47,629 bases of DNA from a virus. Shown piece after piece: positions 40,343 through 47,629 of the stretch. The translations under genes and the position numbers were made by a program. The notes beneath the pieces were generated by a model that saw only the letters and a list, made by a program, of their open reading frames with translations, searched no databases and had not been told where the DNA came from. The stretch spans positions 1-47,629 of IMG/VR virus record IMGVR_UViG_3300037882_000242; one strand, written 5' to 3'. Positions within the stretch are counted from its first letter, which is position 1, and each line of letters starts with the position of its first letter.

Positions 40343-41299
40343 TTAAGCCACTTGATCGGTGTCAGAAAGAATAACAACGAGGCTTTCCGGGCGGTACAGT
40401 TTGACGCCATAACGCGCCGTAACCATGTACTCTTCCCGTTGGAAGTCCTTATTGAATTCACCATCAACCTTCGGCATTTGTCGCATCGCGCCGATGAACG
40501 TGCCTCCGTCAACCGAGGGGTTGAAGAAGAGATTGGCTTTACCAGCCGCAGTCGTTGCGGTCGTGGGTCCGGCAATCGTCTCATTCGCATCAGCAAGGTG
40601 CTGCGAGATGTAGATGTCAAAGCCGTAGAGGTTCTTGTAGAACCGCATACCGTCGCCAGCACCCGTCGCAACCATGTCGCCGCCCCACAGGGGGTTAGGA
40701 CCAAGAAGGTTGACGATGTTAGCTTGCGTACCGAGTTCAAACTCGACAGACGGATCAACAATAGCTACACGGCCCGCAACGGGGACGTTGGCTTTGTTGA
40801 GCGAGTACTGCGCGAGCGCGAAGTCGGTGACGGTCATGACTTCGTTTGTACCCGTAGCTACGAAGCGGTGCGCGGCACCATTGATCGTATTCGGGTCAGA
40901 CAAAGTCTGTTGCATACCGAGCGCAAGGATGTCTTGCTCCAGACGAACGCTAAGCGCGCGTTGCATCTTAGGAACGAAAGTGGCTTCAAGCTGCGAGGCG
41001 TAGAAGCTATCCTGACGTAGTTTCTCGGTGATGTAGAGGCCGGATTGCAGGTACTCAGTGATCGAGAACTGGAATTCACCAGTGTCGAGAGCGTCGTAAG
41101 TAGCTGCCGTGTCCTCAACGTAGTCGTGTACGGTGGCTTGACCGATGGACGGGATAGTGAAAGTCGTACCATCCGGGAATTCCGTCAGCCAGCGCACGTA
41201 CTTCTGGGCCATCAGTTCGTCAAGGAGGACATCCTTGAGCTGCGAGGACCAGAGTTCGCTACGAATAAGGAGTTCAGAGTTGCCAGTTGTATGGCTCAT
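40343..41299 (-). CDS. Major capsid protein
   Basis: 318 aa. The order portal, scaffold, this gene, and the pattern of N-arm (LLIRSELWSSQLKDVL), P-domain helices, E-loop and A-domain (RFVATGTNEVMTVTDF; VDPSVEFELG; ENLYGFDIYIS-type strand) fit HK97-fold capsids of T7-like phages, at a typical length. It would make up most of the shell mass. The homing endonuclease gene follows within three bases. Confidence 0.83.
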   Translation of the reverse strand: MSHTTGNSELLIRSELWSSQLKDVLLDELMAQKYVRWLTEFPDGTTFTIPSIGQATVHDYVEDTAATYDALDTGEFQFSITEYLQSGLYITEKLRQDSFYASQLEATFVPKMQRALSVRLEQDILALGMQQTLSDPNTINGAAHRFVATGTNEVMTVTDFALAQYSLNKANVPVAGRVAIVDPSVEFELGTQANIVNLLGPNPLWGGDMVATGAGDGMRFYKNLYGFDIYISQHLADANETIAGPTTATTAAGKANLFFNPSVDGGTFIGAMRQMPKVDGEFNKDFQREEYMVTARYGVKLYRPESLVVILSDTDQVA

Positions 41300-41311
41300 T
41301 CTATATTTCCC

Positions 41312-42034
41312 TTATGCGTCGTAAGCGCCAGATTTCTTGGCTTCGAAGATTTCTTTCTGCAATTGCTTGTCAGCAAAGAAAGCCGCGTTACCGATTTCTC
41401 TACGCTTAGCGTTATAATACGCCGCACTCCGTGGTTTCGGACCTGCCGAGTTTGATTGGAGATTAGTCGTATTAATGTTGGAGTTTTGCAAGTCAGCTTT
41501 CGGGGCTGGTGCCTTAGGGTTGATACCCATTACGTGATAGAAAGCATTAGGGCTCTTGGCCGCAAGGGCTTTGAGTTCCGCTACTGACATTCCCGTCTCA
41601 AGGGCTTTAAGATTGAACTCGGCTTGCGCCTTATCCAAGCTACCGAATTGACGGATCATCGCGTCGTTGGCCGCAGCTATGTTCTGATTTGCGGTTCGTG
41701 ATTGTTCTTGTTTAGTGATAAAGCCAGCAACAATCTCTTCCAGCTTGTCCTGCGTCAACTCACCCATGGTGTTTGGGCTTGGCGCTGGGGACTTATTCTT
41801 TTGTGCTTCCAATTCCGCAATGCGGTTTTGAAGCGCGTCAAGGTTACCTTGTGCATTCCGCAGCCCGGCTAGTTCACCTTTAAGCTGCTCGATGAAGGCA
41901 TCGCTTTCGATCTTGGCTTTCGCTAGAGCGTCTGCGTCCTTGAACTTCTTCCCTTCACCGACTAGGTCATTCAGTGTAACATTGGCTTGGTCAGCCATAG
42001 CAGCACCGTTCGGTTGCGAGAAAACATCAGTCAT
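41312..42034 (-). CDS. Scaffold protein
   Basis: 240 aa. Long charged helices with Ala/Gln/Glu/Lys (about 20-90), a Pro/Ser-rich linker (KNKSPAPSPN), more helix, and a basic C-terminal end. No Cys. It lies directly upstream of the capsid gene, as scaffolds do. An AGGAG site precedes an out-of-frame ATG as well, so the exact start (42034, or an internal ATG 12 codons later) is uncertain. Confidence 0.75.
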   Translation of the reverse strand: MTDVFSQPNGAAMADQANVTLNDLVGEGKKFKDADALAKAKIESDAFIEQLKGELAGLRNAQGNLDALQNRIAELEAQKNKSPAPSPNTMGELTQDKLEEIVAGFITKQEQSRTANQNIAAANDAMIRQFGSLDKAQAEFNLKALETGMSVAELKALAAKSPNAFYHVMGINPKAPAPKADLQNSNINTTNLQSNSAGPKPRSAAYYNAKRREIGNAAFFADKQLQKEIFEAKKSGAYDA

Positions 42035-42120
42035 AAGGCATGGTCTCCTTAGAATTTAAGTAGGGTTAAGATACGGCGGAAGGCGCGTAGTTGTCCAAGC
42101 CGGTCCGCTTGTTTATACGG

Positions 42121-42285
42121 TCAGCTAGGAGTGTCGTAATCCTCTAACTTAACCATATCCAGTTGAGCGATCTCTCGCTCCAGAGCAGCCACTAACTGTC
42201 GTCTGACAATCGTGCTGCTCTTAATTGCTTCCTCGGTGTCCTTCCTCTTGTCGGGGGATACACCGATAAACCACTGGTCTAACAT
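42121..42285 (-). CDS. Hypothetical protein, 54 aa
   Basis: Found by reading the minus strand; its start overlaps the portal stop (TAATG). Helical, mixed charge. A function such as a portal or scaffold accessory is possible from its place only. The 86-bp gap that follows holds a small stem (CAAGC/GCTTG). Confidence 0.5.
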   Translation of the reverse strand: MLDQWFIGVSPDKRKDTEEAIKSSTIVRRQLVAALEREIAQLDMVKLEDYDTPS

Positions 42286-44072
42286 TAGATACCAGTTAAT
42301 CCGATTTCATTAGGCGTAGCAGCTGCCTGCTCAACACGCTGGTTAGCACCATCAATGAGGCGCTGGGTCTCAGCCTGCTCGAACACGCGGACATTCTCAC
42401 TGTAGAGCCCGAACTTATCTAGTTCACTCAGCTCTTCAACAAGCTGCGCCATCTTCTTCCCGCTAATGTGCACGTTAACCGAGGGGTCTTGCATCAGCGG
42501 GGTATTGGAAAGATTGACGATATTTTGGAGGATGTTTGCCTTCCTCGCGAAGTGCGAGGCCCCTACCGGGCGGAGTACACCATTGGCTGTGATGTCATCT
42601 TTGGTAACTGTCGCGAAGATCACGGCATCTACTTCGCTGTCAAGGGTGCGAGTAACATCAGCAGCAGACATATTCTGTCGTGCTAGTCCTAGCCCGTAGT
42701 TAAGCAGCTTCGTCAAGAACTCCCGCTCGAACTGCTCTGTCTTATTAAGGAAGATACGTTGCGCCGCGTTGTCCAGCTTCTGTACTTCAAACTTAGTCTT
42801 CTCCCCAGGGGTACGGAAACCCATGGCCTCACGGGGAGCACCAGCCATCTCTTCCATCCTGAACATAATCGTCTCGATCTGGTTATCCGCAGACACCACC
42901 GAAGACAGTTCTTTATTCAGGAAGTTGACATCGCCTTCTTCGCCGCAGTTGATCTGCACACCGGGAGCGAACTCGAAATGCTCTACGTAACCAGTCTTCT
43001 TTACGATGGGGTAGACAGTAAGGTCGAAAGCATCCGCCTTAGCATTTTCCAAATGATCAATGCGATACTGCATACCCACGAGATTATCCAGAGGACCCAT
43101 AGCATACAGATTATCGGGACGGAGGCGCCAACCAGCATGAAAGATGCCACTGCCAGCAACCCAGTTTGGATTTTGCTCGTCTTCAATTACCCAGCACCTG
43201 TCAATAATAACAATCTTGTAGTTCTTGTAGAAGACGTTCTTCTGCATATCAAAGATGTCACCGTAGAAGGTGAGCACCTCCACAGTATCAGTTGAGAAGT
43301 ACTGCTCCAGCGAACCGAAGCCGTCTATCTGGAAACCTTGGGACTTATCGCTGTCGGTGGAACGGAGACCACGGTAGTAGCTCCGCATCTCAAGGCTACG
43401 TCCGATTACCTTAGCGAACTGTGCCTTCTTAGGATCACCGTCAGGTAGCTTCTCCATGTGCTCATAGAGTTCGCCCATGTCTTTTAAGGCGCGGACAATC
43501 TTCGGGCTTTCCTCGAAGCGAGCAGCGATAGGATTGAAGACGATATCATAAGGGGAGATACGAGTATACCGCGGACCAACGTAGCCGCGTTTGATCTCCT
43601 TAGTCACCGGGTCTTCTATAGCTTCGTCAACCCACTTACAAGTAGCAAAGCAGTTACCGTAATCAATATAGTCAAGTAGAAGGCGCGAGAAAACTGCCTC
43701 AGCATTGTCCTGCCGGAGCTTCGTGCGCATGTAGTCTTCGATGGCGTCTGACTTAGCTTTAGTCTCGTCGTTCTCTGCATTGCCTTCCCACTCAAGCCAG
43801 TCTTCGGAAGGGAAGAGGGCAGCGAGGTAATTCGCGTGGAGGTTATCCCTGATCTGCGTGAGTTTAGGTAGCGTAGTAGAATTCTTCCAAGGAAGCTTCG
43901 CGTTAGAAGTCTTCCGTGTGTCCGTGGCAAATAGATAATCTCGCAGCTCTTTCTTTTCATCGAGCCATGTCTGTCTGAAACCCTGCCACTCGTCGTACTT
44001 CTGGGAGATCGCAGTAGCAAGATACTCCCTATCGTACAAGAGTGTATTAAGATCAATAGTGGTACCCGCCAT
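42285..44072 (-). CDS. Portal (head-tail connector) protein
   Basis: 595 aa. The size, the long N-terminal helices (QKYDEWQGFRQTWLDEKKE), the central VYPIVKKTGYVEHF-type wing and the KFEVQKLDNAAQRIF stem helix, with its terminase-capsid neighbourhood, fit T7 gp8-type portals. It forms the ring that DNA passes through and seeds capsid assembly. It overlaps both neighbours by one base. Confidence 0.88.
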   Translation of the reverse strand: MAGTTIDLNTLLYDREYLATAISQKYDEWQGFRQTWLDEKKELRDYLFATDTRKTSNAKLPWKNSTTLPKLTQIRDNLHANYLAALFPSEDWLEWEGNAENDETKAKSDAIEDYMRTKLRQDNAEAVFSRLLLDYIDYGNCFATCKWVDEAIEDPVTKEIKRGYVGPRYTRISPYDIVFNPIAARFEESPKIVRALKDMGELYEHMEKLPDGDPKKAQFAKVIGRSLEMRSYYRGLRSTDSDKSQGFQIDGFGSLEQYFSTDTVEVLTFYGDIFDMQKNVFYKNYKIVIIDRCWVIEDEQNPNWVAGSGIFHAGWRLRPDNLYAMGPLDNLVGMQYRIDHLENAKADAFDLTVYPIVKKTGYVEHFEFAPGVQINCGEEGDVNFLNKELSSVVSADNQIETIMFRMEEMAGAPREAMGFRTPGEKTKFEVQKLDNAAQRIFLNKTEQFEREFLTKLLNYGLGLARQNMSAADVTRTLDSEVDAVIFATVTKDDITANGVLRPVGASHFARKANILQNIVNLSNTPLMQDPSVNVHISGKKMAQLVEELSELDKFGLYSENVRVFEQAETQRLIDGANQRVEQAAATPNEIGLTGI

Positions 44073-44302
44073 TAGGCGCTGTCCTTCACGACGCCAACGG
44101 GTCCGGTCTTACCCTTAGTGATGAAGATGAAGATATCCCGCGCGAGCGGGAGGATGTCCTTACCAGAAGATACGGAGATAGCTTGGAGGAGGCATTCCCA
44201 ACGGAGGGCTTCCTCGTTGCTATAAGGCACCCAAAGACCTTCTAGGATCGGCTCTTCATCATCTTTCTCAGGCGTAAATTCAATCTCAATATCTTCATCC
44301 AT
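44072..44302 (-). CDS. Hypothetical protein, 76 aa, between terminase and portal
   Basis: Acidic N-terminus (DEDIEIEFTPEKDDEEP), then a helical part with a GKTGPVG C-terminus. No family is recognised. Overlaps the terminase stop and the portal start by one base each, so it is translated with them; it may be a packaging accessory. Confidence 0.55.
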   Translation of the reverse strand: MDEDIEIEFTPEKDDEEPILEGLWVPYSNEEALRWECLLQAISVSSGKDILPLARDIFIFITKGKTGPVGVVKDSA

Positions 44303-45855
44303 TAGAAACGAACTCCGCCAAATCGGGGGTGATAGACATTACTTTGTTGCGTAGTCTGCTTCACAGTAGAGAACCTGTGGAGCGGTGGAATAGCGATCTC
44401 GATAGCCGAAGCGAGGGCATCTTTAATGTCATCATGGGGAGGGTGGGCCATAACAAGTTCGTCCTCCAGTGTCTGACAATTACCGCCGCGGAAATGCCAC
44501 ATGGCTTGGTTGTCATAGCGGGGTTCGAGGATAGAGGACATCCGCTCTTCCTTAGTACCTTGGTGCCGAGTAGGATACGCTTCATCAATCGAGAGAGCTA
44601 TACCATTCGGCTGGAGGTAGCTGGACTTCAGTTCCTTCACGATTGTCTTCTGACCAGCGGTGCACTCGGCGCGGAGCTTCCTGAATTCCCACTTGATGTG
44701 GTATTCTAAGATCATCTTATAGAAGTCGCTGATCTTCTCCATCTTGTCCCGACCGATGTCAAGGACGTAGATGTTCTTATCGTGGTCGATCCCAATGACT
44801 ACTAAGGCTGTGTAGTCCGACCGGCTTCCTCGGGTGTAGGCGAAGTCAATAGCGGCGTATACGTTAAGAGGCTTGTCTTTGAAGAACCATCGTCCTTCTG
44901 ATCTGACGAGGTACTTCTTATCGTAGTACTGAAATCGTTCTCTGTCAATTGGAGCGTTGTCGGGGTCGTTCGGATCGTTATAATACTGGGCGCGAAATTG
45001 TCGTCTATCCAGATATTTAGCCCGCTTTTCTGCAAGAATGCGAGCATCGAAGCCAAACCATTTACCATCGGTTCGTTGCTGCCTAGGCCAGAGAAACTGA
45101 CCTGTACCGTCCCCTCTGTCTTCAACTTTCCGCTCAAATACTTCGTAAACAGCTTCTCGTCCAATTACGTTTCCTTCGGCGTCATAGAGTTCGTTCTCCA
45201 TCTCGATCATACTGTTATACAGATCGCGAGGGTCGTACCGCGTGCCCACAACCCACTCTTCTGCGTCAGCCCCTGCGATGGAGGTCAGTAGCGAATACTG
45301 TCTCTGGACCTTCTGGCGGCCCTCTTCGGTATACGCATTCTCTTGGACGACAACATCGTCATGTACTATGACATCGGCGTGGAGACCGGTGAGGTTGGTC
45401 GTCAATCCACCAGTAAACACCGTGCTATCACGGATACCTTCAAGTTTCCTAGTCGGGTGGTCTACCGCGATTTCAGCGTTCGTCCACTTCTCCCGTTCAT
45501 TCTCATTCAGGAGAACGTGATCAGGCCAGTAGTAGCGAAAGCTATCAGAGGTGAGAATGTCCTTGATAAACTTCAACTGCTTCTCCGCGAGATTACTCGT
45601 AGAGGAGATATACAAGATACGAACTGCTGGGTCCTTTGCAATCCGTTGAGCAACCCGGTAAGCGACAAGGGCGCTCTTCATGTGGTCGCGGGGCATCAGC
45701 GTTAGCTGGCTGCGCCTAGCGTCTTCCCTCTGCCACCACGCACACAACTCTTCGTGACACGACCCGAGTACACGATGGGATGCCACTAATTTGATGAAGG
45801 ACACGAGATCGGCCTCGGCCTGTAACCTGATCTCGTCTTTCTTCGTAAGCTTCAT
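44302..45855 (-). CDS. Terminase large subunit
   Basis: 517 aa. ATPase: Walker A-like MPRDHMKS (54-61, the variant seen in T7-like phages) and Walker B-like IVHDD (about 163-167). Nuclease part: AAIDFAYTRGSRSDYTALVV (about 335-355) gives the metal aspartates of the RNase H-like fold. It cuts concatemers and pumps DNA into the head. The start overlaps the stop of the 81-aa gene. Confidence 0.92.
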   Translation of the reverse strand: MKLTKKDEIRLQAEADLVSFIKLVASHRVLGSCHEELCAWWQREDARRSQLTLMPRDHMKSALVAYRVAQRIAKDPAVRILYISSTSNLAEKQLKFIKDILTSDSFRYYWPDHVLLNENEREKWTNAEIAVDHPTRKLEGIRDSTVFTGGLTTNLTGLHADVIVHDDVVVQENAYTEEGRQKVQRQYSLLTSIAGADAEEWVVGTRYDPRDLYNSMIEMENELYDAEGNVIGREAVYEVFERKVEDRGDGTGQFLWPRQQRTDGKWFGFDARILAEKRAKYLDRRQFRAQYYNDPNDPDNAPIDRERFQYYDKKYLVRSEGRWFFKDKPLNVYAAIDFAYTRGSRSDYTALVVIGIDHDKNIYVLDIGRDKMEKISDFYKMILEYHIKWEFRKLRAECTAGQKTIVKELKSSYLQPNGIALSIDEAYPTRHQGTKEERMSSILEPRYDNQAMWHFRGGNCQTLEDELVMAHPPHDDIKDALASAIEIAIPPLHRFSTVKQTTQQSNVYHPRFGGVRF

Positions 45856-46100
45856 TAGCCCTCTATTAGAGATAGAATTTTCTGTTTAACGAACTCAGGT
45901 AACACGCGAACAGGGAGATGACCAGCATCGTAGCTTACGCTAGTAGCCTCATTAGCGGTAAAAGTAAAGATTACGTAACCAGCGACTTGTTTATCCTGCG
46001 CTAAGTCTTTGGCGCAAGCAACCAGTGCTTTAGATTTAGCATGGCGTTTACGCTGTTCGGCATTATTCTTATGTACAGTAAATGAGATCGGTTTGGTCAT
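45855..46100 (-). CDS. Basic protein, 81 aa
   Basis: The ATG at 46100 has GGAG just upstream; upstream in-frame codons would extend it through the cloverleaf-like element. It has a basic N-terminal half (NNAEQRKRHAKSKALV) and a more neutral C-terminal half. Lying between the cloverleaf-like element and terminase large subunit, it may take part in packaging. Confidence 0.6.
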   Translation of the reverse strand: MTKPISFTVHKNNAEQRKRHAKSKALVACAKDLAQDKQVAGYVIFTFTANEATSVSYDAGHLPVRVLPEFVKQKILSLIEG

Positions 46101-46116
46101 ACGTCTCCAAAGTGGT

Positions 46117-46186
46117 CTAGGGGTGACGGACTCATACCGTCCCGGGTGGTACGCCGAGGACACACCCTCTCTCGATGAGCCCCTAG
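46117..46186. other. Cloverleaf-like structured element upstream of terminase
   Basis: A perfect 7-bp outer stem (CTAGGGG 46117-46123 with CCCCTAG 46180-46186) closes three inner hairpins: GACGG/CCGTC with a 7-nt loop (46125-46129 with 46137-46141), GGGTG/CACCC (46144-46148 with 46163-46167) and CTC/GAG (46171-46173 with 46177-46179). The length is 70 nt. Neither strand has the conserved tRNA T-loop or a D-loop GG, so it is not a normal tRNA. It lies in the leader of the terminase genes and may be a regulatory RNA or packaging signal. Confidence 0.5.
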
Positions 46187-46195
46187 TCAGTGGTG

Positions 46196-46297
46196 CTACT
46201 TAGGCTTCCGTTTAGCAGAAGCTTTCTTCACGGCTCTCTTCGCCGCTTTGAGCACAATCTTTTTAGTCTTCTTGGCGTAACCTGATTTGTTCGGCAT
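46196..46297 (-). CDS. Very basic peptide, 33 aa
   Basis: GGGAG precedes the ATG at 46297. About 40% of residues are Lys or Arg (KKTKKIVLKAAKRAVKKA), histone-tail-like. It may bind DNA or RNA; the adjacent cloverleaf element and terminase genes suggest a packaging or RNA link, which is inference. Confidence 0.5.
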   Translation of the reverse strand: MPNKSGYAKKTKKIVLKAAKRAVKKASAKRKPK

Positions 46298-46372
46298 CTT
46301 CGTTTCTCCCATTCATCTTCACCCACAGGCTGAGGAGCAAGGGGGCAGTGGTTAAGGACGGTCTGTTCTGGC

Positions 46373-46918
46373 TTAGTTGGCACGCGGGACTACGCTGAGC
46401 CCCAGACGGGCGGCATCGTCTCGTATGCGTCTGTCTGACTCAGCGATCTCCCGGGCTTGGCGCGCAACATCCTCTTTAGAGGGACGCCCGGGTTTCCTCT
46501 TCGCCTTATACGCTTGGTCCGCGAAGTACTTAGCAGCCACCTGCGCCCTAGAGACATCAGCGGCATACAGCGAGGAGAGCATCTTAAGGACACCCTCGGA
46601 GCGGAGCTTAATATCGAGTTCGGCGCGGAGATCGGCGATGTAGTCAGAGAACCACTTGGACCCTAAGAGGACCTGCCAGTGGTCCCAGCCACCAAGGAGC
46701 AGGGTAGCCTGCCGGTAGTCAGTGGGATCGGCGATCTCAAGGTAGAGACGTTTGAAGCTAGGGAGACCATCAGAGTCTTCCCCCTTCATCGTGTACACCG
46801 GGGTCTCCTTGGCCGTAGAACCGTACGCCTGCTCTAAGAACAGAGACTGCGTACGCCACCTACCCCGGGTGTCGCGGAAGGTCTTAGGCAGTTCCGGAAG
46901 GATCAGGTCTATCGACAT
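46373..46918 (-). CDS. Terminase small subunit
   Basis: 181 aa. The central IADPTDYRQATLLLGGWDHW segment, followed by KWFSDYIADLRAELDIKLRS, and KPGRPSKEDV near the C-terminus, matches the layout of T7-like DNA maturase A-type proteins. It recognises the packaging site and loads the large subunit. It is separated from the large subunit by two small genes and the cloverleaf element, where many phages have them adjacent. Confidence 0.78.
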   Translation of the reverse strand: MSIDLILPELPKTFRDTRGRWRTQSLFLEQAYGSTAKETPVYTMKGEDSDGLPSFKRLYLEIADPTDYRQATLLLGGWDHWQVLLGSKWFSDYIADLRAELDIKLRSEGVLKMLSSLYAADVSRAQVAAKYFADQAYKAKRKPGRPSKEDVARQAREIAESDRRIRDDAARLGLSVVPRAN

Positions 46919-47084
46919 ATCGGCTACAAGCGGGACAGGGAACTAGGGTGTCAGTGGTGATAAGGGTGTAAGAGGTATCGAGGTAGTTGAAGTATGAAAT
47001 GGTGTCAAGGAACCCAAGGGTACAAAGAGGACAGACCTCTTCATTGATCTTCAATGTATCCTTTTCTTGTTTCTCTTTATCCAT
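46884..47084 (-). CDS. Small zinc-ribbon protein, 66 aa, first leftward gene
   Basis: CPLC (about 18-21) and CPAC (about 50-53) form a likely zinc site. It starts about 30 bp after the -10 box of the leftward promoter and overlaps the terminase small subunit gene by 35 bases. As the first gene of the late arm it could regulate late expression; not shown. Confidence 0.6.
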   Translation of the reverse strand: MDKEKQEKDTLKINEEVCPLCTLGFLDTISYFNYLDTSYTLITTDTLVPCPACSRYVDRPDPSGTA

Positions 47085-47115
47085 TCATCTCTTATCCTCT
47101 TATCCCTATACTTAT

Positions 47116-47144
47116 ATTATACCATTTTCAAAAACCTGTGTCAA
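47116..47144 (-). promoter_or_regulatory. Consensus sigma70 promoter of the leftward (virion) arm
   Basis: On the minus strand, perfect TTGACA (47139-47144), a 17-bp spacer and perfect TATAAT (47116-47121), in the context AAATGGTATAATATA. It is placed to start one long transcript over all virion genes down to the hairpin near 21.1 kb. No other promoter of this strength is seen in the leftward arm. Confidence 0.88.
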
Positions 47145-47530
47145 GAGGAAATCGTACATAAGGGTCCAGAAAAGTGTCTGTGGTACCTCTGCTACTACGT
47201 CTGCTGGTACTACTGTACCTCGCCTACTACCGTGGCTACGGTACGTCTGTACCTAGTTTCTTTGCCATCCTACTACCCTCTGCTACCAAGGTTGACACCC
47301 CATTCTCCTCGCTCCCTTAGAACTCTAGGGGTACCTCAATGGTACCGTAGACGAGATACACAGGGAAGGGGACTAAGGGTACTAAGGAGGGCTAAGTGGT
47401 TGAAGTTGCTACATTTCTTCTAGGGATTTGGTTTGAAGCATAGAACATCCCCGAGAACACGCGACCCCCTTATGACCCCTGGCGTCCCATTGTGGCACAA
47501 AGTACCCCCGTGTGTTGGCACATGGCTTGC
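47145..47530. other. Gene-free divergent region with short repeats
   Basis: No gene is supported here; with 1-198 it makes a gap of about 580 bp between the divergent arms. It has at least eight GTAC sites (several inside GGTACC), three CTACTAC copies (47192, 47224, 47270), and near the end related words around GGCACA (GTGGCACAAAG, TTGGCACATGG, then GGGCCACATGG in the terminal repeat). A TTGACA at about 47292 lacks a good -10. Such spots between divergent arms often hold an origin or control sites; this is inference. Confidence 0.45.
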
Positions 47531-47629
47531 ATCATGCTACCTTTGGGCCACATGGGCCGTGGGGAATAGTTTTGAAATATGTGTAAACTGTCTAGTGTAC
47601 CTTAGTCCCCTTAGCCCCTCTTGCCTGTC
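47531..47629. repeat. Terminal direct repeat, right copy
   Basis: Exact copy of bases 1-99. See the left copy. It should be counted once in the genome. Confidence 0.95.

Noticed and set aside
1-47629. CRISPR array, integrase, repressor or transposase
   Set aside because: No regular repeat-spacer pattern and no such gene was found on either strand.

Overview
This window looks like a complete genome of a short-tailed, T7-like podovirus. The unique length is 47,530 bp, and the last 99 bases repeat the first 99, so the contig closes on itself. Base composition looks balanced overall. No integrase, repressor or other lysogeny gene is visible, which suggests a lytic phage. No single-subunit (T7-type) RNA polymerase is visible either. 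Instead there are three near-identical sigma70-type promoters (TTGACA, 16-17 bp, TATAAT), so host RNA polymerase probably transcribes the genome. The host cannot be named from the sequence; the promoters and Shine-Dalgarno sites suggest a Gram-negative bacterium, probably a proteobacterium.

Layout. Positions 1 to about 21.2 kb are transcribed rightward (+). Positions about 21.2 to 47.1 kb are transcribed leftward (-). The two arms diverge across the contig ends and converge at about 21.16 kb, where opposing genes overlap by a few bases. (a) 0.2-3.7 kb: small unknown genes with two non-coding, hairpin-rich stretches (907-1337 and 1854-2275), a tRNA-like fold and a perfect 23-bp inverted repeat around one gene. 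(b) 3.7-5.9 kb: a consensus promoter, a leader with competing hairpins, and two related proteins on either side of an approximately 860-nt gene-free, hairpin-rich stretch that may encode a large structured RNA. (c) 5.9-12.2 kb: a tightly coupled set comprising a class-I glutamine amidotransferase, a class-II glutamine amidotransferase with a zinc ribbon, two different amidoligases of the glutamine-synthetase-like fold, an ATP-grasp ligase and an unknown partner. Together they look like a pathway that makes amide or peptide bonds. (d) 12.2-20.2 kb: DNA replication and nucleotide metabolism (primase-helicase, family A DNA polymerase, ssDNA-binding protein, 5'-3' exonuclease, endonuclease VII, DnaQ-like exonuclease, nucleotide pyrophosphohydrolase-like protein), interspersed with tiny membrane peptides. 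(e) 20.2-21.2 kb: a T4-type lysozyme and a methylase-like gene split by one in-frame TGA.

The leftward arm, read from its promoter at 47.14 kb, runs through a zinc-ribbon protein, terminase small subunit, a basic peptide, a cloverleaf-like element, terminase large subunit, portal, scaffold, major capsid protein, an HNH endonuclease probably inserted by homing, head/decoration proteins, tail tubular proteins A and B, internal virion proteins (one with a lytic transglycosylase), tail fibers and a holin. Nearly every junction overlaps by a few bases, so translational coupling is probably widespread. A terminator-like hairpin sits just beyond the last leftward gene.

The most interesting parts are the large putative RNA between paralogous genes and the amidoligase cluster.
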